From the NCBI GenBank assembly GCA_038030265.1, contig CM075937.1:40528198-40592197 (forward strand): 64,000 nucleotides of DNA, in the 5' to 3' direction. A program made the translations under genes and the position numbers. The notes below the pieces were generated by a model, which worked only from the letters and a program-made list of their open reading frames with translations, made no database searches and had not been told where the DNA came from. How positions within the stretch are numbered: position 1 is the stretch's first letter; each line of letters opens with the position of its first letter. Below are positions 48,642-59,464 of this stretch, in pieces. The stretch is from Corythucha ciliata (taxonomy: Eukaryota > Arthropoda > Insecta > Hemiptera > Tingidae).

Positions 48642-48790
48642 TGTTTGGTCCTGTGGTCTCACCTCCGGGAGAGTCAGGTAGATGTAATGACTGTCTCTTC
48701 TTTGGCATAGTACCTATTATTAGTCAAGAACAAGTTCAATACTGATTTTATTTTACAAACCCAAACATATGATATTATCACCACCCAACA
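48642..48790 (-). repeat. 3' LTR of the gypsy element, with polypurine tract
   Basis: Reads TGTTGGGTGG...CAAACA on the - strand. It matches 63104-63248 apart from small indels. The purine tract AAAGAGGGGGGA lies at 48791-48802, directly upstream on the - strand. Confidence 0.9.
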
Positions 48791-48800
48791 TCCCCCCTCT

Positions 48801-49573
48801 TTAGCTTGGCTCCATCGCTATTACTAATGCTCGACGATTGCGTTGAATCAGTTGCCCAGTACATAGTTTGAGTTCGTATCGGCGTGGTGCATCCCGGCAT
48901 TGTCGTTCAATATGGCCATATTCCGATCTGTCCACAATCCATATTTTCTCCCCTTCCTTTAAAGTTGGGAGTGACTTAACTCGATGGGTTTTATCAAACC
49001 GTCTCTTCATTTGATCATTTGTATCTTTTTGACTCCTCTCGTGTTTGATGATACCTTCCCAGCCAGGTCGTCCTGCCATCGCCAGGACCAGGGCCAGGTC
49101 AGGACCTGTTATCGTCTATAGGGAGTCTATTCCTTATTTTCCGACCCATGAGCAATTCGGCTGGCGATAGTCCGTCATCTAGGGGCGTGCTTCGATAAGC
49201 CAGAAGTCCGAGATGCATGTCATTTCCACTGACTATCCATTTAGCAATTTTGACAAACGATTCGGCGAAACCATTGCTCTGAGGGAACAAGGAACTAGAA
49301 GAAACAATTTCGAATCCCATCATCTCAGCAAATCTTTTCATTTCAAAACTGACCAGATTAGAGCCATTGTCGCAACGTAGGGTTTTTGGAATACCGAATT
49401 TGGAGAAGATTTGCTTCAACTAGCTAATTAAACTACATGATTTTAAGAGTTCAACTTCTTAATGTCGAGGTACTTCGAGGAATAATCCGAGACCACTATA
49501 TACCACGAGCCCTTCCATTTAAAGAGGTCGAGCCCCAGCATCTCCCATGGCCTTGCTGGTGTAGGAGTAGGCA
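48801..49573 (-). pseudogene. gypsy integrase core and C-terminal domain
   Basis: Reading on the - strand, LGLDLFKWKGSWYIVVSDYS (first catalytic Asp) is followed by RCDNGSNL (second Asp) and QSNGFAES (Glu) at 49419-49099, then NRLPIDDN. A second frame (49079-48801) carries the C-terminal region with FDKTHRVKSLPTLKEGEKIW. Frameshifts or stops separate the three parts. The protein would join the cDNA ends to target DNA. Confidence 0.8.
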
Positions 49574-50480
49574 TTAGAGGCTCAGGACGCTGTTGGCGAT
49601 GTTATAGACTCTCGGACAGCTAGCAACTTTGTCTTTTATTGCGCTCGAAATACCCGGCCACCATACTGACACTTTGGCCAGTTGCAGACTTTTTCTCTCC
49701 CCGCTATGACCATCGTGTAGCTTTTCCAAAATCTCGTGGCGCATGTCTGTTGGGATGACCACTCTTCCTTTGTACATAAGGACGTCATTTTTCAGGTAAA
49801 GGTAATTAACGAAACGATAGGATGACCTTTGATTTCCTTTTAATTCATTTACCTGTCCATTTAGGATGCAACGTTTCACCTGTACAGTCTTTGAGTCATT
49901 TTCTTGAGCGACCATCAGCTGTCGCAATAAAATGTCTTTGACGAGAGGCCGCGTCACTTGGTTCAAAAACGTCTCTGTATCGTCGGTTTCGGGGTTAGGT
50001 GACTCAACGTTTCGTGGGCTTCTGGAAAGGGCGTCCGGAGTAAAAAATTGTTTACCTGCGACGTGTTCTAGTCGATAAGAGATTCTCGTCATACGCATCC
50101 GAAGTCTTTGTAAACGAGAAGTTAGGTCTTCCAACAGGTTTTTTCCAAAAAGGGTAAAAAGGGGCTTATGGTCAGTGAGGATCGTGAAGAAATCACCAAT
50201 CAAATATGTTTGGAACTTTTCACAGGCCCAGACAATTCCTAATCCTTCACGCTCAATATTTTATCTTTTTTCCGTATCTGACAGGCTGCGAGACGCGTAA
50301 AATACCGGTTTCCACCTCCTGGTGACACCTCCTGTTCCATTACTGCACGTAGACCCACTGAGCTCGCGTCTCTCTCTCGTCTCGGTACCAAACTTCACAT
50401 ATGAAGCTTCCCCTCTCATGGTTGATTCCTTGGAATTTCTTTGTAGATCAAGCAAAAAATGAATGAAAAGCAAAAATAAG
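49574..50480 (-). pseudogene. gypsy RNase H and integrase zinc-binding region
   Basis: Motifs on the - strand are VFYASRSLSDTEKR, an in-frame stop, REGLGIVWACEKFQ, FTILTDHKPLF, DALSRSP, then HDGHSGERKSL and the HHCC-type region of integrase ending CPRVYN. The upstream part is broken by a frameshift around 50340 and then by about 1 kb of foreign DNA. Confidence 0.8.
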
Positions 50481-51504
50481 TGCCTGGCATTTTTTGTAAA
50501 GCGATATAATTTGGCCGACCAAAGTCCTGTTGAGTTGTTCCTTAGACCTTATGTACCGTTTTAAGGTCCAGTTAATTGACACGTGCCACGTGAAGCCCCG
50601 TGTATTCAGTACAGACAGCACTCGGCGCAGTGACGGACGAGTTTATTCTGTGAATCAGTGAGAAACGACTAGTAAGCTTTACGAGCGAGCAAGGAAGGGC
50701 TTCTCTGCTGCCCGCGACAATCACGCTCACGAGCATTTCTTAGATAGAGGTTGGACAATAAAGCTGAAGTTTAAAAGTGTTCCCTGTTGTGTATAAAAAT
50801 AGAAGTAATTTAGTATTTTAGTATACTAATGGTGTCCTTCGACCAGAATCCCGGCCTGGAACCTAGCCGTTTTCAATCACTGTCGATATCGAGGAATTCG
50901 TTTGCCTCATCTGGGGCCTTAGTACGAACTCGTGCGAAAATGCCACTAGACGTGATTGCTATGGCGGGATAATGTTATTTCTTACTCGGCTTTTTCCCCG
51001 ACCGTTCATACTATGGCCCCTGGCCACATACCCAGGATGGAGTAGGGCGATTTCACCTTACGAGCGTATTGGTCGATGTACGGTTTGTTGTCCAAACACC
51101 GCCGAGAACCCTTAATACGAAGCCAAGTGTTTCGGGGCGCTTAAATTATTGTTAATTGGAACGGTGGCGAGGTCTCTATGTTGATGAGTGTCACGAAAAC
51201 TCATTGCTTAACGAGAAAATTGCTCAACTTAGCTCTATCTTAAAAGAATTTCTAAAAGTTTCACAACTGCGATGATACCCTGCACTGCACCTGCAGCAGT
51301 TTTCTTTGCTCCAACCATTACATTTAGCGGCCCTGCAATCACTTCTTTCACAGGAACATTGTCCTGCAGGCAATAATGCGTAGTTCACCCGATTTCAAAA
51401 GTGGCCCCAGAAATGTTGATAACTTTGTTTTATTGAAAAAAGTCCCACCTGTTAATTTTTTAAAAATTTGTCATCCCATGACGTCATGGCACAAACAATA
51501 ATAA
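50481..51504. mobile_element. Unassigned ~1-kb insertion in the RNase H region
   Basis: The gypsy coding similarity stops near 51505 and resumes near 50480. Between lies DNA with no coding similarity. It holds an LTR-like stretch from about 50528 (TGTTGAGTTGTTCC) with AATAAA near 50758 and a primer-site-like TGGTGTCCTTCGACCAGAAT at about 50830. It may be a partial LTR element, but I cannot set its ends. Confidence 0.4.
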
Positions 51505-52007
51505 TTGGTTGAAAATTAAGAGCATACCTCTTTAGTCCATTTACCTTGACAGGAGCCGAGGATAGAATGTGCTTCAATTTCTTAAAACTTCGTTCATGTG
51601 TGCTGTCCCAGATCCATTCTCTGTTTTTCCTTAAGGCCCGTTCACAAGCTCTATGTTTACGTTCTGTGGAGTCTGTGCAGCCAAACAAATTTAATCCCTC
51701 GAAAAATGAAGCATTTTTATAGGTCGCGTAGACACCACACAACACAAACATAGAGCTTGTGAACGGGCCCATAACGGGCCTTTAGTAATTTCCTAAGTGG
51801 GTGGCTTACTTCCGACATTTGGGGTAAAATTTCGAATAGTAATTGCACATTCCCAAAAATCTTCTGACTTCTGTTAAATTGATGGGTGTCGCGATTTCTT
51901 TAATGGCACTAATTCTCTCTGGGTCTGCCCGAATACCCCCTTGTCCTATTTTGTGTCCTAAGAACGTAACTTCCCGTGACATTAAATTTACATTTCTTAT
52001 CGTTTAT
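51505..52007 (-). pseudogene. gypsy RT thumb/connection region
   Basis: The - strand carries KKCKFNV, LGHKIGQGGIRADPERI, EVRRFLGMCNYYSKF and, past the MITE, LRKNREWIWDSTHERSFKKL, the conserved blocks after the RT active site. One extra base shifts the frame before LGHKIG. It joins directly to 59465 once the 52008-59464 insertion is removed. Confidence 0.8.
51635..51769. mobile_element. 135-bp MITE inside gypsy pol
   Basis: Ends GGCCCGTTCACAAGCTCTAT and its complement are perfectly inverted. The gypsy frame reads LLKARYG before it and LRKNREWIWDS after it. The GGCCCG end resembles the MITE at 32992. Confidence 0.75.
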
Positions 52008-52453
52008 AGTCCAGTCAATCTAAGCATAAAAATGCAAAATAAATACAATAAATATGGGATTTTGTTTTTTTGTGGGAATGTGTACGGGAGGGTCCCCTGA
52101 TCATTGTCTAATAAAGTCCCGAGCTGAACCACCTGCCCCAGAGGGAGGGGGGTCGTTTAAAGGCACCTTTTCGTGATTTTTCGCCTGTATCTAAAAACCG
52201 GTGCGTCTTAGACCAAAACTTTTAGACAAAGAATGTAAGCTCCTTGAATTATCTTCAACTTTTACTCCACGCATTTTTTTCAAAATTCCCAACAGTTTTC
52301 GATATATACGACCCTGAAATGTGGCCTTTTTCAAAAACATTATTTTAACCTCGTTTTTTGTCAAACTTTTCATCTTACCTTCTTACCTGTTCAATTTTAG
52401 CGTAAAGCATAAATTTAGAAGTTGTTGAGAATTGAATTTGCTTCAAGAATATA

Positions 52454-52804
52454 CAGGGTGCGGCAGATAATGTGGACCACCCATTTTTCTCCGCTATCAT
52501 TGATGATATTGGAATGGTGCTCGGAGTTATGTCCCCTTGATCTTAGGTGAGGATTTCATATCTGTAGCCCAAAAATTTTTATTGAGCCCCGGTAGGGCCC
52601 AAATTTGACCTAACTTTCTTATTTCAAATTAGACCCTATACTTATTATGGGCTTAAAAAAAACTACCGGGGCTCAATAAAAATTTTTGGGCTACAGATAT
52701 GAAATCCTCACCTAAGATCAAGGGGACATAACTCCGAGCACCATTCCAATATCATCAATAATAGCGGAGAAAAATGGGTGGTCCACATTATCTGCCGCAC
52801 CCTG
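52454..52804. mobile_element. TA-flanked palindromic element, long copy
   Basis: Begins CAGGGTGCGGCAGATAATGT and ends with its complement; TA on both sides. Arms are about 160 bp. It is the longer relative of 41734-42010. Confidence 0.85.
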
Positions 52805-53209
52805 TATGCATAAACGCCAAATTATCTTTAAGAGGTCGTTGGCTATGAATTTTGTGGTTTCAAAAGGAAGTCTACAAAAATGATTCACTAATTTCAAGTT
52901 TTCATCGTCAAACAAAGCTGCGGCGCTTAGCCGCCACGTCAGCAGTCGCCATTTCGTCATTGCGACCCTCATAGGCCCTGGTGAGCCGGGTCTCCTCCCT
53001 AACTCGATTTTACCAGGTCAGGTCGAGCGTCAGGGGCGGAAAGATCGTTGAGTGCAAAGTCCACTCAAAGAAAAATACAGTGATTTCGCCCACTGCATCA
53101 CTTTCACACACCGTCATGCATCCATTTCCCTCAAATCTGTAAGATTCACCCCAAAACCCATGAGATTGAATCAACGGAAAATATGACTTACGTTAGTCTG
53201 ATTTAAAAC

Positions 53210-53420
53210 CAGTCATGAGCGTTTGGCACTTTCGAAAAAAGAATTTAGTTATTTTGACTCTTGCAAACGTCAATTTCGTGAATTTTCGCTCATTCAAAAC
53301 TAAATTTTGTGGATTCGTCTCGTTCAAATCCCAATTTCACTCGTTCAAACACCAAATTTCGTTGAATTTGCACCTTCAAAAATCCAATTTACAATTGACA
53401 ACTCCAACAAAGGAAGAATA
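53210..53420. repeat. Degenerate repeat with CAATTTCGTG core
   Basis: Units read CGTTCAAATCCCAATTTCAC and similar, within the long-TIR element. Confidence 0.5.
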
Positions 53421-53585
53421 CTGAATACGATAAATGAAAATCAATAATATTTGATTATTTGAAAAAGTTAAGGATCCTCAGCCATAGAGTCGCCCTCATC
53501 ATCTTCTTCATCGTCAAACGGGAAGGTATTGTTGCAGTGGCGTGGCTTGTTGGAAATCCCTCCCCCCTGCTAAACTAGCCTTGGC

Positions 53586-56500
53586 TAGTGATGGGTTTAC
53601 ACCGGGAAAATAAAATTTCGGGTTTTTTCCCTGGGAAAATACCGGGAAAAAACTCAATTTGGGAAAATACTGGGTTTTTATTCGTTTTTCACTCATTGTT
53701 GCAACAGACTCATCAATTGAATAATAAAAAAACGACTATAGGTATTCATTGCACCCATGGAATCATACGAACTATCTGTTTGCACAAAAGTGGTTAAAAT
53801 TCTAGCCGTTACGGAAGACAAAGCTGAAGCCGAGCCTTGCCACCAAATGTCCATTAATTTTTATATTGGAATTCATCGCCTGAGGTTTCCTCGTTTGATG
53901 ACGATGATGATGATTCAGGTGCCGTTGCATCAGTTTCGTTGGGCCTTTGAAAAATGAAGTGTGAATTTGCCTGCCGAACCTGTTTTCGGTATTCCAGCGT
54001 CCAAGAAGGTTTGAGGAGTCACGGCTTTCTGTGTTACTTCTTCGACGATTTTGAATTTTCCAATTGTGGGACAGATAGGTCAGTTTTCCGGCTTTATCAG
54101 TCGTTAAACGGTTTCTTTTTTTGCTGTTCATTCAAGAAAACGTGCTAAAGGATCTTTCAGTCGCAGCTGATGAAATTCTAACCGCAACGGAAAACAAAGT
54201 TGAAGTCGAACAAAGTCCTTGCCACCAAACACTTGGCGTGACCGCCGAGGCACTTTGCAGGGGCGGCTTTTAAGGTGAGGCAAGTGAGGCACCGCCTCAC
54301 CAGAAAATTCCAGAAAAAATAAACCATTTTTTTATATTTCTAAATGATTTATTTTCATCATTCGTGCATTCTATTTGAGAATAAAAAAGGGGTTTAAACT
54401 TTTGACGCGCCTCTATTCTTCACTAGACATCTTGTTTAGGAAAAAACGTTGTTTTCACTACAACTCTTAACTCTCAATAACTAAAAAGGGCTCTGTTCTG
54501 TTGATTGGAGGGGTACGAGGGGCGAAAATACCTACATAAAATAAAATCTCAAGACAGAAGACTCCCTTTCCCTTCCACCTTTTCTCTCATCTCTCGTGGC
54601 CACCCTCTTCTAAAGGTTGTGGGTGGCGCTTGCGCTTGGTAGTGCAAGCCGGTGAGGAGATTATTCGATGTGAGGATGACGTGAGACGTGAGGCGATCTG
54701 AAGAATCGTCTCTCTTGACCTTGAGTCCCCCTCTCGCTCTCTATTCCTTTTCACCCCTTCGTCATACCACCGCTGGCGATTAAGAGAGGTAGCCCCCAAT
54801 ACACACTGGGTGATCAGAAATTTATCCCCCACCTAAGTGAGGCGATTCTGAATCATTCTCTCTCTTCTCATTCCCTTTCGTTCCGAAAAAAAAAAAAAAA
54901 AAAAAAAACAAGAAGAAAAAAAAACTGCTCGCAAGAGGAGGTTTTTCCTTGATTGGTGTCGGAGTATTAGTATTTTCAATTCAATTCTGTCTTTGTCTTT
55001 GTTAATTTTTGCGTTCAGTTAACGGAATTATTCAATTTTATTTTATTGGCGTTTATGGACTTCAGGTGAGTAATTTACTCGTTTGTTTTGTTTGTTCAAA
55101 ATGCTCCCGTCGAGAGACGCGGTGTGCATTTTACTCGAAACTCCATTTAACCTTCTTCATTTGGGTAAACCGACCCCAATAATTGCCGGATTATCCCGAG
55201 ATAAAAAGGATGGAAAAGTTTTCATGAGGTCTTTCAACAAGTCTTGGTACGATCATCACAAATGGCTTTGTGGGAGCGAGTACAAGAATTCTTTGTTTTG
55301 TTGGCCGTGCCTTATTTTATCCCGTGGTAATGGTGTGTGGAATGCACAGGGCTATGCCGATTTTAAAAATATGTCCAGGAGTGCCAAGAAACATGAAGGG
55401 TCCAAAGACCACATTAACTCAGCAGTTGGTCTTAAACGGCTAGAGTCACGTGGTTCAACTGTCGTCGAGCTATTGGCGGAGCATAGCTTGCACACGAAGG
55501 CGATTTATAATGAAAAGGTCCGTTTGAACAGATTAATATTGGAGCATTTGATTGATGTTACTGTTCTGCTCGGGAAACAAGAGCTTCCTTTCAGAGGTCA
55601 AGACGAAAGAGCCTCATCCTTGAATAGAGGTAATTTTGTCGAAACCTTTCAATTAGTGATGAACCGGAGCTCGCCGGAGGTAAAAAATCATTACGAGTCC
55701 ATAAAAAATATTTTTTCTGGGCAATCAAAGACGATCCAGAATGAACTGATTGACGTGATACATGAACACGTGTACAGTCACATTCATGAACAAATAAATG
55801 CCGCGCAATTTTTTTCAGTTCAAGTGGACGATACAACTGACTTGTCGCAAAAATCGCAGTGCACGATTATAGTCAGATTCGTGAGCGAAAATGGGCAAGT
55901 TCACGAAAGGTTCCTTGGCTTCCACGACGTTAGCATGAATCGTGACGCCGAATCCCTCTTCCTGTTGGTCGATAGGGTTCTTTCACGATTTGGGTACCAA
56001 AATAAACTCGTTGGGCAATGTTATGATGGGGCGAGTGTCATGTCTGGCCACTTGCGAGGTCTTCAAGCTCAAATTAAAGCCGTCGCTCCTCTTGCTTTAT
56101 TTTCACGATGTTATGGCCACCGCTTGAACCTCGTTCTTCAAGATGGGTGTAAAAGCAACAAAAATTGCAGAATTTTCTTCTCAACACTCACCAGCATACC
56201 AACGTTTTTCCACCATTCCGCTAAAAGGACTTCTGTGGCTGTTTCAGTCTTGGGCAGGCGCGTGCCCCAAATAGGTGAAACTCGTTGGTGCTCACGGTCA
56301 AAAATTTTGTCCCTCATTGTGACCCACTGGGACGGGTTTAAGGCTGTGTTTCAGGAACTTATAAACGACAAAGAATCTCGACCTGAAACTGTCACCTCCT
56401 CTGTTGGGTTCCTTAATTTCTTCAACGATTTTGAATTTGCGTTTCTTTCTTTGGTTTTTAATGACATATTTTCCCTTACTGATATTTTGTTTGATATTCT

Positions 56501-58533
56501 CCAAAAAAAAACCTTTGATATCCAATTTTGCATGGCCAAAATCCATGATCTTCGCTCAAAAATTGAGCAGAAAAGAGACGAATCCAAATTTGGTTGTTTT
56601 TTTGACGAAGCCTTGAGCTTGACGAGTTTTCCAGGTCAGCGAGGTCTAGATGCGACCCAAATCAAGTTGAAGTATAAACTCATTTTTTTCGAAATTATCG
56701 ATACCGTTTGTACCCAAATCTCTGAAAGATTCAGTGATTTTGATAAATTCTTTTTTTTGAAACTGGCAGATCGCACAAAATATTCGACTTTTAAGGATCG
56801 TGTTCCATCAGATGACTTGAAAAGTTTAACCGACTCGTACAGTTCTCTTTTCCCTGACCTCAACCGTCTTACGAATGAATTAACTTTCATTTACTCAGAC
56901 AAGCAGTTGAGTAATTTTACTCCTGTCGAAATTTTGAGTTACTTGTCTCAGAATGATCTCGCAACTGTTCTCCCAGAGGCGTTCCGATTTTACGCCCTGG
57001 TGATGACGCTGCCTTCGACATTTGCTTCTTCTGAGAGAAGCTTCTCCTGTCTGAAGAGAATAAAGACGTACTTGCGTAGTACAATGGGGCAAGAGAGGCT
57101 GTGCGCGTTGGCTTCTTTTTCCATCGAAAAAGAACTTATTAATGAATTAAAAGTGCATGACAAGTTTTACGAGCCAATTATTGACCGATTCGCTAACCTC
57201 AAAGACCGTAGACTCGATTTGCAATACAGGAAATAACCATAGTTCCAACATTCTAGAGAGTTTGTTGAACCTGATTCAATCGGGACGTCCTTTCACAGTT
57301 ACCATTTGTTTTGTTCCAACCTATCAGGGTGAACTCGTTCGGAGAAGTTCGGCAAAAATAGCCTCAGAAACTAGCAAATCCATTACTGTTCATTAGGAGA
57401 TCCGAACGGACTCTGAAGTACATATAGGTTCAAAAAAATATGAATTCCACGTCTTTCACAAAGTTACCTTGAAGTTACCACGTTAAGTGAATTTAATTTA
57501 ACAACCCCACTTCTAGTCAACGTTGTTTGTAAAGTGTGCTGTGTGTTACAACGACAAAAACAATTTTTTTGTACGTGACGTATCATTTCTTCGCGCACTG
57601 TCTATTTTGTGCATTAATATACGTTTTTCAGTCTACCATGGTTGGGTTTTGGTTGGGGTGGACCGGGTGGGACTTGCTGCAGTCGCCTCCACGTTGGCAA
57701 GTCCTGGATACTGGCTCTCTAAATTTTCGTTACATCATAAAAATTAAGAATTTGTAGTTTGTATCGTGCAATTCATTTTTGACGAAAGTATAAGAGCTTG
57801 CTAAGAACTGCGCTTTTCTGTGAGCTTAACTTTTAATCATCCTCACATGGTTTAATGCACTCAAATATGATAACCCACCATTCAAATGACTTTACCCCCC
57901 CCCCCCCTCCATCCACCATAATCCTGTCGCCTCACCCAACATTCAAGCTCAGAGCCGCTACTGGCACTTTCCCACAAACATGTCTTCCCCCAGAGTCCAT
58001 CCTTGGAACGATAGTTGGCCAAATCCACCATCGCTTTGTCGACATTAACCTTCATCTGTGTGGCAACCTTATGAATTTTTAATGCGTTCTATTTGCTCGT
58101 CTTGCTCAGCAGCGTCCCCTATGATGATGGTTCCAGGAGGGTCGCAGCGTAATGAACACTACTTTTAACGCTGGAGTCTGTTCTGCCTTTCAGTTTTCGT
58201 AGAATCAGGGACTGTTCATTCTTGGAAAGTGGTGACCGAGATAAATTTTCAGCGAGCTTCAGCTCAATGTGGCGTAATGCGAAATGAATTATCTCTATGG
58301 AGCAGATAGAGATTTCTTAGAGTTGAGGTAAAGGTTACAAGAGGCTGCGCGAGGAAAAAAACTCATGCTTCGAGGCTGAATTCTCTAATTTCTGCAGTGA
58401 TAAGTTCTATTCGGATTGAACGAATAAAAATCCAATTCGGGTGGGAAAATACTTTCTTGGGAAAAAACCGGGTTTTTTCCCCGTCCCCGTCCCGGGTTTT
58501 TTCCAATGGGTTTTTTCCCTTGACCCATCACTA
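53586..58533 (+). mobile_element. hAT DNA transposon, 4948 bp, potentially complete
   Basis: Inverted ends TAGTGATGGGT and ACCCATCACTA are followed inside by CCGGG/AAAA-rich subterminal repeats on both sides. The 8-bp direct duplication GCCTTGGC flanks both ends (53578-53585 and 58534-58541), which is diagnostic for hAT. One long transposase frame lies in the centre. Confidence 0.93.
55101..57236 (+). CDS. hAT transposase with TTF-type zinc finger, 711 aa
   Basis: The first ATG of the frame is at 55101 (MLPSRDAVCILLE). In order: a TTF-type zinc finger (about 48-106) with WLCG, FCWPC and HEGSKDH; a DUF4371-like part with LPFRGQDE (about 160); the RNase H-like catalytic core with VDDTTDLSQ (about 241) and QCYDGASVMSG (about 305) supplying acidic residues; the CYGHRLNLVLQD block; and a C-terminal hAT dimerisation domain with ASSERSFSCLKRIKTYLR (about 640). 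The frame is open throughout and the length fits the family. It would bind the 53586/58533 ends and cut and paste the element. A consensus donor CAG/GTGAGT lies at 55064-55071, just upstream, so a non-coding first exon or a different start is possible. Confidence 0.9.
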   Translation: MLPSRDAVCILLETPFNLLHLGKPTPIIAGLSRDKKDGKVFMRSFNKSWYDHHKWLCGSEYKNSLFCWPCLILSRGNGVWNAQGYADFKNMSRSAKKHEGSKDHINSAVGLKRLESRGSTVVELLAEHSLHTKAIYNEKVRLNRLILEHLIDVTVLLGKQELPFRGQDERASSLNRGNFVETFQLVMNRSSPEVKNHYESIKNIFSGQSKTIQNELIDVIHEHVYSHIHEQINAAQFFSVQVDDTTDLSQKSQCTIIVRFVSENGQVHERFLGFHDVSMNRDAESLFLLVDRVLSRFGYQNKLVGQCYDGASVMSGHLRGLQAQIKAVAPLALFSRCYGHRLNLVLQDGCKSNKNCRIFFSTLTSIPTFFHHSAKRTSVAVSVLGRRVPQIGETRWCSRSKILSLIVTHWDGFKAVFQELINDKESRPETVTSSVGFLNFFNDFEFAFLSLVFNDIFSLTDILFDILQKKTFDIQFCMAKIHDLRSKIEQKRDESKFGCFFDEALSLTSFPGQRGLDATQIKLKYKLIFFEIIDTVCTQISERFSDFDKFFFLKLADRTKYSTFKDRVPSDDLKSLTDSYSSLFPDLNRLTNELTFIYSDKQLSNFTPVEILSYLSQNDLATVLPEAFRFYALVMTLPSTFASSERSFSCLKRIKTYLRSTMGQERLCALASFSIEKELINELKVHDKFYEPIIDRFANLKDRRLDLQYRK

Positions 58534-59464
58534 GCCTTGGCGCTCCTTCAACTTACAATCAGCTCAATCTCAGGACTGAATAAGGAGAAGATTTTGACGT
58601 TTATTGCTGGAAGTCCTCATCAGAAATTTGCATTAGGTTAATTTTTATTAGGTTAATTTTTATTAGGTTAATTAAATTATTTTTGAGTTGAAACATTCAT
58701 TTTTATTGCACTTTTGTCGCCTAGTCTGACGACAGAGGACTGAGAGAATAGCAGCACTGCGTCGTACCCCCAATGTTTAGCTAAGCACTGAGTTAATTTT
58801 TCTTTTTTAAAATTATGAACGATATAGTTCATAGCTATATCAATTAAATAGATAAGTAGATGGGGGAAAATACCCTGAGCTCAGCGCCTCCGAGGGCCGT
58901 GGGGGCTATTGCTACGCCTCTGTATTGGTGCAGTCTTCCTGGGAGTTGCTGCTGACCTTGAAGCAGAATACCCCGGCCTTCCTGCAACCACATCTTGATT
59001 CGCACTCACCCCCGTGCAGCGGCAGAATATGGAGTTCAGCGCGTGATTTGGTACAGGGGGGGGGGCGTGGTGGTCACAAGAGCCAGTTATCCCCCTTCCC
59101 CCTTTCACCGATTCAAATTCCCTTGGTGGAAGACTGTTTCCCAACCAAGTATGCAAGGTCTCTTTCCAGAGGCGTATATCTCGAAAACTCCGAGAAATGT
59201 TAACAAAAGGTATGGAATAAAAGTTATAGGGAACTCAATATGCTTTCATTCTGTACTCGCAAAAAATCGTCTTAGACACACCAGTTTTGAGATACAGACG
59301 AAAAACCTCGAAAAGGTGGCTTTGAACGCTCCCCTTTCATTCGGGGGAGGGCGTTCAGCTCGGGACTTTATTAGACATTGATCAGGGGACCCCTTCCTTC
59401 ACATTTCCGCAAAAAAACAAAATCCCATATTTATTTCCGTTCCAAAGCTTAGATTGACTGGACT

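Larger units (their letters stand above)
52008..59464. mobile_element. Long-TIR element inserted in gypsy RT
   Basis: Both ends begin AGTCCAGTCAATCTAAG and remain similar as inverted repeats for about 320 bp (52008-52330, 59140-59464), sharing GGTCCCCTGATCA and TAATAAAGTCCCGAGCTGAA. Joining the flanks with one AT removed restores the RT reading frame, so a 2-bp AT duplication is likely. No transposase of its own is visible. About 2.15 kb is left after subtracting the hAT and the palindromic element inside it. Confidence 0.8.

Noticed and set aside
52718..52972. - strand 84-codon frame that runs out of the palindromic element
   Set aside because: A third of it is the inverted repeat itself, so the frame is a by-product of the palindrome.
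55083..55100. Six extra codons before the hAT transposase ATG
   Set aside because: They begin with TTG, which is not a usual start in eukaryotes; ATG at 55101 is preferred.
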